This document shows, one piece after another, positions 7,932 through 16,831 of a DNA stretch of 64,000 nucleotides (its first letter is position 1; each line of letters opens with the position of its first letter). The DNA lies in contig NZ_CP119677.1 in the NCBI RefSeq assembly GCF_029318685.1, positions 3,339,001-3,403,000 on the forward strand, given 5' to 3'. The position numbers were made by a program, and so were the translations under genes. The DNA is from Ruminiclostridium papyrosolvens DSM 2782 (lineage in GTDB: Bacteria > Bacillota > Clostridia > Acetivibrionales > DSM-1351). The notes under the pieces are model-generated. The model did not search any database. It had not been told where the DNA came from and saw only the letters and a program-made list of their open reading frames with translations.

Positions 7932-10931
7932 TTATTTCGATATTGCATTTGTATACGTCCAGTTTTCAATAGCTTTTCCGATAGAATTACCTATTTTAAC
8001 CTGATTATTGTAATCCGCAAGCCATTCATACTCGGCAGGATTGGACATAAACCCTCCCTCAATAAGAATTGCAGGAGCTTGAGTAACAGTGCACACTGAC
8101 AGGCTCTGCCATCTGTAGCCGTCGTCCTTCCTTTTGAGGTCAGTTATCAACTGGTCTTTTATATATCCTGCGGCTGCCTTTGAGCTGTCTTTCGAATACA
8201 GCACCAGCAAGCCCGTATGCTTTGTATAGTCAGCGGTTACATCCATTGAGTTATTATGGATTGAAACGGCAATATCAGGCTTTTCTTTCCTTATAAGATT
8301 AGCTCTGTCATTAAGGCTGACAGTCTTATCCGAAGTCCTTGTCATAACAACTGTTGCACCAAGAGATTGCAGATATTTTCGGGCATTTAGAGTTATTGAG
8401 AGATTTATCTGTTTTTCATATAGTCCGTATTTACCTATTGGCCCCGTGGCACCTGATTCCGAACCTCCATGTCCTGCATCAAGTAATACCTTTAAGCCCG
8501 TTAACGGTTTTGAGCCCATCCCTGAAATTCTAGGGGAGTTTTTAACGGAAAACACAAAGGAGCCATTTTTGTATTCTGCATAATAACCATAAAAAGTATT
8601 GGCTGATTTCAGCACAAAAGTATATTGTGCTCCACCGGAAACAGCCTTGTACTTAACAGAGGAAAAGGGTGCATCGGATGGTATTGATTTATTAACATTC
8701 ATCCCTGACGTATTGTACAGAGTCAATGTAAAAGAGTTTGACTCAGCCGCCACACCAAACACCGTATTTACAGGCATCTTAAAGTTAACATCAATATAGC
8801 TTCCGTTTGAATTTACAGATATTGCTGAAATTTTGTTGGCCGTAAGTGCCTTATCGTTTACAACTTTTACATTACTTGTTGCTGTCCAGGCTCCGCTCTT
8901 TAAAAGGTAAAAACCGTTTTGCTGACCTACTATATGGTCTGTCGCACCATTTATCAACGGTGTTATTCTTGAATAACCCGTTGACGGTCCTGAACGAGCT
9001 ACAACTTCTGCATCTTTTGTACTGACAACAGCATATTTATAGTATCTTGACGATTGTATACTTATTGTGTTGCGTTGCTTTGAGGTAATTTTTTTACCTT
9101 TGTATTCCATTACAAAAATCGGATTTCCAAGGCTTAAAATACGCTCTTTACCGGAGACTCCCGGCATAGTAAAGGTTCCTGAATATTTTGCAGGTGTCAG
9201 AGTTCCTTTGTTTGCGTCAACTGTAGCTGTCTGTTTCAACTCTGCCTTATAGCCTCCCATTTCAACCCATACCTTTGAACCTGAAGGAGCCTGACAGGAA
9301 AATACAATCTTTTGTCCTGTCTGCATAGTCATACTCTGCGTAGGAGAAAAGTAACCGTTTCTGAATTCAACCTTTGACATCTTGTACGTGCTTGAGGTTG
9401 TTTTCCCATTGCGTGTTATATTTAATACAGTTTGCTTACCTTTATGGGTAAATACAAATTTGTTTTCTCCGACTTTCAAATCAACATATACAGTAAAATA
9501 ACCGTTACCTGAAACCTGAATTTTATTGCCATTAAGATATATTGGCTCTTTAGGGTCACCGCCACCCAAAATACTTATCTTTGACGCTGAAGTCTTATAA
9601 CCGTTAGAAGGAGAAACTATATAAAGCTGTCTGTCCTCCGGTACGCCACTGCCGGGGTCTTTGCCGGATACAAATATTCCTCTGAGCTTGTCCTTTATAC
9701 CAAGTGTATTATCTCTCAATTTTGCATATCCATAGAATATACTTCCGGCTACGGCATTGCTCTTCCTGTTATATGCAATTTGCTTTGGAATTTGCAAAGG
9801 ATCAAGCCAGTCATTTGACTGTGTAGTATCATTTATTTTGTACGCTGCATGACCAACATACAGCTTCACTTTTGTACCGCTGCAAACATTTTTCCACCAG
9901 TTTACCAAAACAGAATAATCTGCAATTTTAAATCCCATATTCCAATAAATCTGAGGTGCTATGTAATCAATATATGCTTCCCTTACCCACTTTTTAGAAT
10001 CAGCATAGTGATCATAATATGTTGATATACCGCCCTGTGTACTTGAACCTTCTATATTCCTGTCCTTGTTAGACCATATTGCAAATGGGCTTATACCGAA
10101 CTGAACCTTGTTTTTTATATTTTTTACTGTATCATAGGTATTTTTAACAAGAGTGTTTATGTTATTGCGTCTCCAGTCATCCTTGTTTTTAAAATTACCC
10201 TTATATTTTGCAAAAGAGGCCGAATCGTTAAAATCAACACCCTTAGTTTCCGATTTAGAAGGATAGAAATAATCATCAAAATGTATACCGTCAACATCAT
10301 AATTTTTAACTATTTCGGCAACCCCATCAGTTATCAGCTTTATAGCAGCCGGATTCCCCGGATCAAGATACAACTGCCCTGTAGGAGCCGCAACAACTGC
10401 GTCAGGTATTTTTCTGGCAGGATGATTAGCTGAAAGTACACTTACATTTTTGTCAGGTTTAGCCGTTGTCCCCATTGTAAGTCTCAGTGGATTAAGCCAC
10501 GCATGAACCTGTATGCCTTCCTTATGTGCCTGTTTTATTATGTATGCCAAAGGGTCAAAACCACCATCATTTTCTTTCCCCTGTTGTCCCGTTAAGTATT
10601 TTGACCACGGGAAAATAGATGATTTATAAAGGGCATCCCCTGTAGGCCTTACTTGAAAAAAGATAGCATTAAGTCCCATATATTTGGTATTACTTATTAT
10701 TTCATCCAATTCCTTTTTTTGTTTGTCGGCACTGATACCCGGCTTTGACGGGAAATCTATATTTGCAACTGATGCAATCCATACTCCCCGTAAATCCTCA
10801 TTTTTAGATACCGTTTGTGCATTGGAGATATTTCCTTCGTAAGTTTTATCTGCAAACAGCCTGTAGCCGGCGATTGGCAGAATCGTTAGAAATACCAGCA
10901 AAATACATACTGCCACGATTTTTTTATTCAT
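7932..10931 (-). CDS. Secreted GHL10-type glycoside hydrolase fused to N-acetylmuramoyl-L-alanine amidase
   Basis: I place the start at the ATG ending at 10931 (999 aa) because GGGGG lies just upstream and the protein then opens with a normal signal or anchor (MNKKIVAVCILLVFL). Residues about 45-430 match the GHL10/DUF187 hydrolase family: LRGVWIASVANIDFPSK, FFQVRPTGDALYKS, HAWLNPLRL, VDGIHFDDYFYP, APQIYWNMG. A beta-rich middle follows, with an SH3-like segment around VVARSGPSTGYSRI. The last 180 residues are an Amidase_3 domain: LLDAGHGGSESGA and, further on, SIHNNS supply the zinc histidines. The protein would act on cell-wall glycan and peptide cross-links outside the membrane. The fusion of both activities is its notable property. 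Confidence 0.88.
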   Translation of the reverse strand: MNKKIVAVCILLVFLTILPIAGYRLFADKTYEGNISNAQTVSKNEDLRGVWIASVANIDFPSKPGISADKQKKELDEIISNTKYMGLNAIFFQVRPTGDALYKSSIFPWSKYLTGQQGKENDGGFDPLAYIIKQAHKEGIQVHAWLNPLRLTMGTTAKPDKNVSVLSANHPARKIPDAVVAAPTGQLYLDPGNPAAIKLITDGVAEIVKNYDVDGIHFDDYFYPSKSETKGVDFNDSASFAKYKGNFKNKDDWRRNNINTLVKNTYDTVKNIKNKVQFGISPFAIWSNKDRNIEGSSTQGGISTYYDHYADSKKWVREAYIDYIAPQIYWNMGFKIADYSVLVNWWKNVCSGTKVKLYVGHAAYKINDTTQSNDWLDPLQIPKQIAYNRKSNAVAGSIFYGYAKLRDNTLGIKDKLRGIFVSGKDPGSGVPEDRQLYIVSPSNGYKTSASKISILGGGDPKEPIYLNGNKIQVSGNGYFTVYVDLKVGENKFVFTHKGKQTVLNITRNGKTTSSTYKMSKVEFRNGYFSPTQSMTMQTGQKIVFSCQAPSGSKVWVEMGGYKAELKQTATVDANKGTLTPAKYSGTFTMPGVSGKERILSLGNPIFVMEYKGKKITSKQRNTISIQSSRYYKYAVVSTKDAEVVARSGPSTGYSRITPLINGATDHIVGQQNGFYLLKSGAWTATSNVKVVNDKALTANKISAISVNSNGSYIDVNFKMPVNTVFGVAAESNSFTLTLYNTSGMNVNKSIPSDAPFSSVKYKAVSGGAQYTFVLKSANTFYGYYAEYKNGSFVFSVKNSPRISGMGSKPLTGLKVLLDAGHGGSESGATGPIGKYGLYEKQINLSITLNARKYLQSLGATVVMTRTSDKTVSLNDRANLIRKEKPDIAVSIHNNSMDVTADYTKHTGLLVLYSKDSSKAAAGYIKDQLITDLKRKDDGYRWQSLSVCTVTQAPAILIEGGFMSNPAEYEWLADYNNQVKIGNSIGKAIENWTYTNAISK

Positions 10932-11093
10932 TTTAACCCCCAAAAACCCCCAATAGTTTAGAAATAACCAAAAATAAAACAATATTCTATATATTTCATA
11001 TAATAAATATATAGCATTTATAGCAACATTAACAACAAGTGTACCAAAATTTAATATTCTTTTAATACTAAATAATTCTAAAAAAAATTGTAT

Positions 11094-11828
11094 TTATCTT
11101 AAAGTTAATTTAAGGGACTTTTTGGGGCATACTTCCTCACACTTTCCGCACAAAATACATTCAACATTGTCAATTCTTTTTTTATTACTGCTTACGATTT
11201 TGCTGACTTGTATACTCATAGGACAATTGCTGTCACATTTTTTACAATTTACACATGACGATGAATCAATTTTTACATGTAAAGACGGATATCCTAGTCT
11301 GTTTTTAATTTTGCTCCCCAAAACCATAAATGGTGCCATCCAACAGACTGAGTGACAAAAGGATCTTTTTCCAAAGTTCAAGGATATTACAGCAATGAAT
11401 ATTACTACAAAAACATATATTATACATCCGTGAAGACTTGAGGCAGAAACACCATAGTCTGTCAAAAATACAGGATTGAATTCTTTTATTCCTCCTGCTG
11501 ATATGAATCCTGCTATTACAGAGGTAAGCCATGGTACCCATATAAAGTATTTAATTAATTTCTGCTTTCTACCTACAGCTTTGTTATTAATATGTACACA
11601 ACAATCCTGTACAGCTCCGGCAGGACATATCCAACCGCAATAGGCTCTACCAAAAAATAATGAAAAAAGAAATAATGCTAAAAAAAACAATGCACTTCCT
11701 GAAACAATCCCTGCAAAGCTTCCCTGTACAATAAGATATGGAGAGAAATAGTTCAGTGTTACAGGAAAAAGCAGCATGGAAAAAAGCAATAATGTATTTC
11801 TTATTTTTTGACGTCTCATTTTTAACAC
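11094..11828 (-). CDS. Membrane 4Fe-4S protein, NapH/NosR-type
   Basis: The 244-aa protein has four to five hydrophobic helices. The NapH-family motif GRAYCGWICPAGAVQDC lies in the first half and CHSVCWMAP further on. Two ferredoxin-type cluster motifs close the protein: CVNCKKCDSNCPMSI and CILCGKCEEVCPKKS. It is likely a membrane electron-transfer protein; the redox partner is not evident. It overlaps the PadR regulator gene upstream by 7 bp, so the two are co-transcribed and the regulator probably controls it. Confidence 0.85.
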   Translation of the reverse strand: MLKMRRQKIRNTLLLFSMLLFPVTLNYFSPYLIVQGSFAGIVSGSALFFLALFLFSLFFGRAYCGWICPAGAVQDCCVHINNKAVGRKQKLIKYFIWVPWLTSVIAGFISAGGIKEFNPVFLTDYGVSASSLHGCIIYVFVVIFIAVISLNFGKRSFCHSVCWMAPFMVLGSKIKNRLGYPSLHVKIDSSSCVNCKKCDSNCPMSIQVSKIVSSNKKRIDNVECILCGKCEEVCPKKSLKLTLR

Positions 11829-12394
11829 CCCTTGTCGTTGTCTTGATTTATATGATTTTTCAATAGTTTTTCAGCTTCATCCGCCCACTCAATATATGCT
11901 TTGTATATAAATTCTCCGAACAAAACCGTCAAAAAGTAGTATAAGTGATCGTCTTCTTTCTCAATAACCTTTTCCAGATTCGTCTTATACATCTGAATCA
12001 TTTTCAAATCATTTATATGGCGCTCTTTGAAATTTTCTATTCTCTCAACATTCTCCCTGTAAGAAACCATGTTCCCAAAAAAAAGCTTCAATAGTATTTC
12101 ATATTTTGTGTATTCCTTTGCTCCCGGTACACTAAGCCACTCCTTCAAAACCTCCCGGCCTTTTGCAGTAATAGAATAAACACTCTTTTCAGGGCCCTTT
12201 GAGTTTTCTCCCGTACGTTTTGTTACCATTCCGCCTTTTTCAAGCTGACTGAGGGTGGGATACAACTGGCCGTACCCAACCTCCCAAAATCTGCTTATCA
12301 TATAATCAATTTTTTTCTTTAAGTCATACCCGCTGGAATCCTCGTGATTTAGTAACCCCAGTATTATAAAAGAGGTTGTATTTTCTTTCGCCAT
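11822..12394 (-). CDS. PadR-family transcriptional regulator
   Basis: The 190-aa protein has the PadR winged-helix domain: ILGLLNHEDSSGYDLKKKI, GYGQLYPTLSQLEKGGMV, then the wing with SVYSITAKGREVLKEWL. A helical C-terminal dimerisation domain of about 90 residues follows. The ATG at 12394 is chosen because GGAGG sits five bases before it. The longer reading frame to 12418 would begin inside the operator and downstream of an exact -10 box. It is the first gene of an operon with the 4Fe-4S membrane protein and is almost certainly autoregulated. Confidence 0.92.
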   Translation of the reverse strand: MAKENTTSFIILGLLNHEDSSGYDLKKKIDYMISRFWEVGYGQLYPTLSQLEKGGMVTKRTGENSKGPEKSVYSITAKGREVLKEWLSVPGAKEYTKYEILLKLFFGNMVSYRENVERIENFKERHINDLKMIQMYKTNLEKVIEKEDDHLYYFLTVLFGEFIYKAYIEWADEAEKLLKNHINQDNDKGC

Positions 12395-12407
12395 AATATC
12401 CTCCGTA

Positions 12408-12458
12408 TGTATCAACATGATATAGTCTGATTATATCATGTTGATACAGATATAACAA
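12408..12458 (-). promoter_or_regulatory. padR promoter with palindromic operator
   Basis: On the minus strand TTGTTA (12458-12453) and TATAAT (12435-12430) are separated by exactly 17 bp. A perfect inverted repeat with 17-bp arms (12408-12424 and 12432-12448) and a 7-bp centre covers the -10 box and the start site. Each arm contains ATCATGTTGATAC. This is the size and placement expected for a PadR repressor site. Confidence 0.85.
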
Positions 12459-12484
12459 GGGTTACTATAAATCACGATAAAATA

Positions 12485-12532
12485 AAAACCCGATTTGATT
12501 ATTTGCAAAAACAAATAATCAAATCGGGTTTT
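12485..12532 (-). terminator. fba terminator
   Basis: A perfect 21-bp stem (left arm 12485-12505, right arm 12512-12532) with a 6-nt loop lies just after the aldolase stop codon. T runs are present on both strands, so it can act in either direction. Confidence 0.9.
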
Positions 12533-12559
12533 CTTACTTAATAAATAATATTTTATTTA

Positions 12560-13495
12560 TTAAGCTTTACCGTCACATCCAAGAACGTTAACAATCTTGT
12601 TCTTTACAAGACCCTTTATAGCCTCTCTAGCTGGCTTTAAATATTGTCTTGGATCGAAGTGATCAGGATGATCATTGAAATACTTTCTTATTGAACCTGT
12701 CATAGCAAGTCTCAAGTCAGAGTCGATATTTATCTTACATACTGCCATCTTAGCAGCCTGACGGAGCATATCTTCAGGAATACCTATTGCATCAGGCATT
12801 TTTCCGCCATTGCCGTTGATCATTTCAACAAACTCTGGGATAACGGATGATGCACCGTGGAGAACTATTGGGAAGTTAGGAAGTCTCTTTGAAACTTCTT
12901 CCAATACATCAAACCTCAACTGTGGCTTTGTTCCTGGTTTGAATTTGTATGCGCCATGGCTTGTACCGATTGCGATTGCCAATGAATCAACACCGGTTTT
13001 TGTAACGAATTCTTCAACTTCAGCAGGATTTGTAAATGCTGCGTCAGCCTCTGATACGTTAACTGCATCTTCGATACCTGCAAGTCTACCAAGTTCAGCT
13101 TCAACAACAACTCCTCTTGGGTGAGCATATTCAACAACCTGTTTTGCAAGTGCTATGTTATCTTCGAATGAGTGGTGTGAACCGTCTATCATAACGGAAG
13201 TAAATCCGCCGTCGATACATGATTTACAAAGCTCGAAAGTATCACCGTGGTCAAGGTGCAGACAGATTGGCAAACCTGTTTCTATAATAGCAGCCTCAAC
13301 TAATTTCATAAGATAAGTATGGTTTGCATACTTTCTTGCTCCTGCTGATACTTGAAGAATAAGAGGAGCATTTACTTCTTTTGCTGCTTCAGTTATTCCT
13401 TGTACAATTTCCATGTTATTAACATTGAAAGCTCCTATTGCATAGCCGCCTTCATACGCTTTTTTAAACATTTCGGTAGAAGTTACTAATGGCAT
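12560..13495 (-). CDS. fba: Class II fructose-bisphosphate aldolase
   Basis: The 311-aa enzyme cleaves fructose 1,6-bisphosphate to the triose phosphates in glycolysis. It belongs to the zinc-dependent class II family. GAFNVNNME near the N terminus, CLHLDHGDTFELC with the catalytic Asp and a zinc His, and VMIDGSHHSFEDNI are all in place. EAELGRLAGIED, GTSHGAYKF with a second zinc His, and VLHGASSV with the third follow. The length is typical. It is transcribed alone, divergent from the phosphofructokinase gene, and has its own strong terminator. Confidence 0.96.
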   Translation of the reverse strand: MPLVTSTEMFKKAYEGGYAIGAFNVNNMEIVQGITEAAKEVNAPLILQVSAGARKYANHTYLMKLVEAAIIETGLPICLHLDHGDTFELCKSCIDGGFTSVMIDGSHHSFEDNIALAKQVVEYAHPRGVVVEAELGRLAGIEDAVNVSEADAAFTNPAEVEEFVTKTGVDSLAIAIGTSHGAYKFKPGTKPQLRFDVLEEVSKRLPNFPIVLHGASSVIPEFVEMINGNGGKMPDAIGIPEDMLRQAAKMAVCKINIDSDLRLAMTGSIRKYFNDHPDHFDPRQYLKPAREAIKGLVKNKIVNVLGCDGKA

Positions 13496-13816
13496 ATTTA
13501 TGCACTCCTTTATAAGAATAATTTTACCTTTATATTATATATTGTTTATCCAATTTTATCAGAAAACAATAAGGTAATTCTAATATTAACCAACATAAAA
13601 ACTCACCGTTACTATTTTATGCAATATTATCTTTAAAATCAAGGGATATTTTGATATTTTTTTGACAAACCTAGGTAATGTATAATTGCATTTTCCAACT
13701 TGTTATGCTATATTTTAATTTGATTGCGGATTGTAATATCAGTCCTATTGAAGAAAGGTCTGGTAAGAGCAACGTATATATTAATAAATTAATATAAATA
13801 TCAGGAGGTATATAAA
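13496..13816. promoter_or_regulatory. Divergent fba / PFK intergenic region
   Basis: This 321-bp A/T-rich stretch must hold promoters for both glycolytic genes. On the minus strand a TATAAT box lies at 13539-13534, without a convincing -35. On the plus strand TTGACA at about 13661 and TATAAT at about 13680 are present but only 13 bp apart, so which boxes are used is unclear. AGGAGG precedes the PFK start. Confidence 0.4.
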
Positions 13817-15064
13817 ATGACTGTTTTAAAAGGCGCCGCTATTTTTGGACAATCAGGTGGACCAACATCAGTAATTAATGCCAGTGCATGCGGAGTATTT
13901 CAGGAAGCATTAAAGCAAGATGCAATAACAGCTGTATATGGTGCAGCTCACGGTATCAAAGGTATTCTTGATGAAAAATTCTATGACATGAGCAAGGAAG
14001 ATGCTTACGAGCTTGACTTATTAAAGACTACTCCTTCTTCAGCTCTTGGTTCTGTTCGTTACAAACTTAAATCAGTAGAAGAAGACGAAACAGATTACAA
14101 GAGACTTGTTGAAGTTTTCAAGAAATATGATATCAGATATTTCTTCTATAACGGTGGAAATGATTCAATGGATACTTGCAATAAGGTTAGCAAGTACATG
14201 CAGAAAGTTGGCTATGAATGCAAAGTAATGGGTGTTCCAAAGACTATAGATAATGACCTTTTCGGAACAGACCACTGCCCTGGATATTCAAGTGCAGCTA
14301 AGTATATCGCTACTTCAACTATGGAAGTTTACCATGATGCAAGAGTTTACAACACAGGTATGATTACTATACTTGAAGTTATGGGAAGAAACGCAGGTTG
14401 GTTGACAGCTGCAACTGCTCTTGCTGCTTACAAGGGTGCAGGTCCTGACTTGATATACCTCCCTGAAATTGATTTTGATATGGATCAGTTCCTTGCTGAC
14501 TGTACTAGAATTTACAAAGAAAATGGAAACTGTATCGTTGCTGTTTCAGAAGGTATTAAGGACAAAAACGGTAAGTACATTTCAGAATACGGTTCAAACC
14601 TTGCTGATCAGAAAGATTCTTTCGGACATGCTCAGTTAGGCGGACTCGCTGCTACTCTGGCTGCAATTGTTAAGGAAAAGACCGGAGCAAAGGTTCGTGG
14701 AATCGAATTCAGTCTTCTTCAAAGATGTGCTGCTCACTGCGGTTCTGCAAGCGACGTAAACGAATCCTACATGTCAGGTCAAATGGCAGTAAGATATGCA
14801 GTTGAAGGTATGACAGACAAGATGGTTGGCTTTAAGAGAGCTGAAGGAAGCGAATACAAATGTGAAATTCAGTTACTCAATTTGGACGATGTTGCAAATA
14901 CTGAAAAGAAGATTCCTAGAGAATGGATTAATGAAGCTGGAAATGGCTTAAAGCAAGAGTTTATTGACTATGCTTTACCATTAATTCAAGGTGAATCCAC
15001 TCCTCCTAAGGAAGATGGTCTTCCTAGATTTGCAAAACTCAAAAAAGTTTTTGCAACTAAATAA
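13817..15064 (+). CDS. pfp: 6-phosphofructokinase, probably PPi-dependent
   Basis: The 415-aa enzyme phosphorylates fructose 6-phosphate. Two residues point to pyrophosphate rather than ATP as donor. The phosphate loop reads GGNDSMD, with Asp where ATP enzymes carry Gly (GGDGS), and the next motif is PKTIDND, with Lys where ATP enzymes have Gly. GQSGGPTSVIN opens the protein and GRNAGW lies near residue 195. AGGAGG stands 8 bp before the ATG. Cellulolytic clostridia are known to use PPi-PFK in glycolysis, which fits the context. The donor is inferred, not proven. Confidence 0.9.
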   Translation: MTVLKGAAIFGQSGGPTSVINASACGVFQEALKQDAITAVYGAAHGIKGILDEKFYDMSKEDAYELDLLKTTPSSALGSVRYKLKSVEEDETDYKRLVEVFKKYDIRYFFYNGGNDSMDTCNKVSKYMQKVGYECKVMGVPKTIDNDLFGTDHCPGYSSAAKYIATSTMEVYHDARVYNTGMITILEVMGRNAGWLTAATALAAYKGAGPDLIYLPEIDFDMDQFLADCTRIYKENGNCIVAVSEGIKDKNGKYISEYGSNLADQKDSFGHAQLGGLAATLAAIVKEKTGAKVRGIEFSLLQRCAAHCGSASDVNESYMSGQMAVRYAVEGMTDKMVGFKRAEGSEYKCEIQLLNLDDVANTEKKIPREWINEAGNGLKQEFIDYALPLIQGESTPPKEDGLPRFAKLKKVFATK

Positions 15065-15077
15065 TAAAACTTACAAT

Positions 15078-15200
15078 TATGACCACCCGTAAAACTGGTG
15101 GTTTGTGTTAGCTCTATAAGGGCTTATTACCGGCCAGCGTCTAAAAGACGCTGGCTTTTACTTTGCTAAAAACAACTATTGCCTGCACCGCCCCCTGCAT
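15078..15200 (+). repeat. Orphan IS200-type end sequence (PFK terminator region)
   Basis: This stretch matches 35183-35305, the non-coding end of the IS200 element in this window, for about 110 bp. It shares the CCACC...GGTGG hairpin, the CTATAAGGGCTT segment and the CCAGCG...CGCTGGC hairpin. No transposase is attached. The last hairpin (GCCAGCGTCT / AGACGCTGGC, 15133-15155, followed by TTTTA) probably serves as the PFK terminator. It is either a remnant of an excised or deleted copy or a non-autonomous derivative. Confidence 0.75.
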
Positions 15201-15298
15201 GGCCAACCCACTATAAACATACTTGGAATATATCCAAATGAGTGAACATTTTGTATAATATAACCTATATCTACTAAGTTCTGAGATAGCGAGGAAAA

Positions 15299-16153
15299 AT
15301 GAAAAGGAATCTGGCATTCAACAAAACAATTTTATCGGTAATCATACTCAATGTTGCTCAGGTAGCAATATTAATAGGCATAATGGTATTCCAGTATTTG
15401 AGGGATGCATCTGTTTTTATAACTTTTAACAGTGAAACCATTTCATATATAACAATTGTTTTGATTTCCTTTCTAAATACCTTTATCAATATAAAAGATA
15501 TTCAACGTCTAGGGCAGATAAACTCTAAAAATGATACTCTTGTGCAAACACTGTTTCAGCTTGAGGAGCTGAACAAAACCCTGAGAGCACAGAGACACGA
15601 TTTTATGAACCATCTTCAAGTGGTCTACGGACTTATTGAACTGGAAGAATTCAGTGACACAAAAGATTATATCGAAAAGGTTTATAACGATATTCAAAAG
15701 GTAAGTCGTGTCATGAGAACATCAAACCCTGCTTTTAACGCCCTGTTGCAGGCAAAAGTTCTTGCCGGAGAAAAAAGAGGGATTGAAACCAGACTAACGG
15801 TAAACTCCAGATTTGATAAAATCAAGATTCCCACTTGGGAGTTTTGCAGGGTCATAGGTAATATTATAGATAATGCCATTTATGCACTTGAAAACTCTCA
15901 AGGTAATAAATATATAGAAATTATTCTCCATGAAGACATTAAATACTACTATTTCACTATCAAAGACAATGGTTCCGGAATGCCACAGGATATTATCGAC
16001 AAAATATTTGAAACAGGTTTTACAACAAAAGGCAATAAAGGTGAAGGCATGGGACTGGCTATTACAAAGGAAACCCTCCTTAATTACGGCGGAAGCATAA
16101 ATGTACGAGTTGATAACGGTGAAACCATATTTGAAGGGCAAATACCAAAGTAA
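15299..16153 (+). CDS. Membrane sensor histidine kinase, Spo0B-type dimerisation domain
   Basis: The 284-aa protein has two N-terminal membrane helices (about residues 8-30 and 40-62) with almost no external domain. The Spo0B-like helical hairpin with RHDFMNHLQ, whose His is the likely phosphorylation site, comes next. The ATPase domain has an N box NIIDNAIYAL, DNGSGMP, and a G box GEGMGLAITKE. GAGG lies before the ATG. It is the first gene of a cluster that ends with a LytTR response regulator 2.9 kb downstream; they are probable partners. The signal is unknown. Confidence 0.88.
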   Translation: MKRNLAFNKTILSVIILNVAQVAILIGIMVFQYLRDASVFITFNSETISYITIVLISFLNTFINIKDIQRLGQINSKNDTLVQTLFQLEELNKTLRAQRHDFMNHLQVVYGLIELEEFSDTKDYIEKVYNDIQKVSRVMRTSNPAFNALLQAKVLAGEKRGIETRLTVNSRFDKIKIPTWEFCRVIGNIIDNAIYALENSQGNKYIEIILHEDIKYYYFTIKDNGSGMPQDIIDKIFETGFTTKGNKGEGMGLAITKETLLNYGGSINVRVDNGETIFEGQIPK

Positions 16154-16288
16154 ACTTTTGATGATGTAAACCGACATTTGTGACTATTTAATGTACTTTA
16201 CGGCAATTACCCATTACTTATAGTAATTAGAACAATATAATATTACCAAAAGCATAAATAAATATGCACAAAAAGGGGGCAGTCTAAT

Positions 16289-16789
16289 GTGGAAATATTG
16301 GATTTCATTGTACAAATAAGTTTTATACAGGGGCTTATACTGATAATAGGGGTTATACTTGTAATAGTAGAGATGTTTCATCCTGGGTTTGGCGCTCCGG
16401 GAATCACAGGTGCTATTCTGATAATCATAGGAATTATTTTTATAGCATCAACCTTCCAGCAGGCTTTGATTCTGATAGTACTTGTACTGGCAATTCTGGG
16501 AATTGCGCTTAGTATTATACTTCACTCGGCTACCAAAGGAAAATTGTCAAGGTCGTCTCTTATACTAAAGCACTCGCAGCAAAAATCAACCGGGTATATA
16601 GGTATGGAGGATCTGGAATTTTTTCTTGGCAAAGAAGGCATCAGCTACACTGTTTTGAGGCCATCCGGAGTAGTGGATTTTGATGGAGTTAAAATTGATG
16701 TAGTATCAGAGGGTTCATTTATTCCCCAAGGCAAAAAGGTAAAGGTAATAAAAGTTATCGGTAGGAGTATAGTAGTTCGTGAAATTTAG
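16289..16789 (+). CDS. NfeD-family membrane protein (short form)
   Basis: The 166-aa protein starts with GTG; the nearby ATG at 16287 is in another frame and stops after ten codons. GGGGG lies 10 bp upstream. Four hydrophobic segments fill residues 8-90, with the NfeD signature HPGFGAPGITG. A soluble OB-fold-type domain closes the protein (GKEGISYTVLRPSGVVDFDG, KVKVIKVIGRSIVV). The protease domain of long NfeD proteins is absent. This short form is a known companion of flotillin-like FloA, which is the next gene. Confidence 0.88.
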   Translation: MEILDFIVQISFIQGLILIIGVILVIVEMFHPGFGAPGITGAILIIIGIIFIASTFQQALILIVLVLAILGIALSIILHSATKGKLSRSSLILKHSQQKSTGYIGMEDLEFFLGKEGISYTVLRPSGVVDFDGVKIDVVSEGSFIPQGKKVKVIKVIGRSIVVREI

Positions 16790-16831
16790 CTTTTCATTAT
16801 AATGTTGCTCAAACGAAAAGGAGAGATTGTT

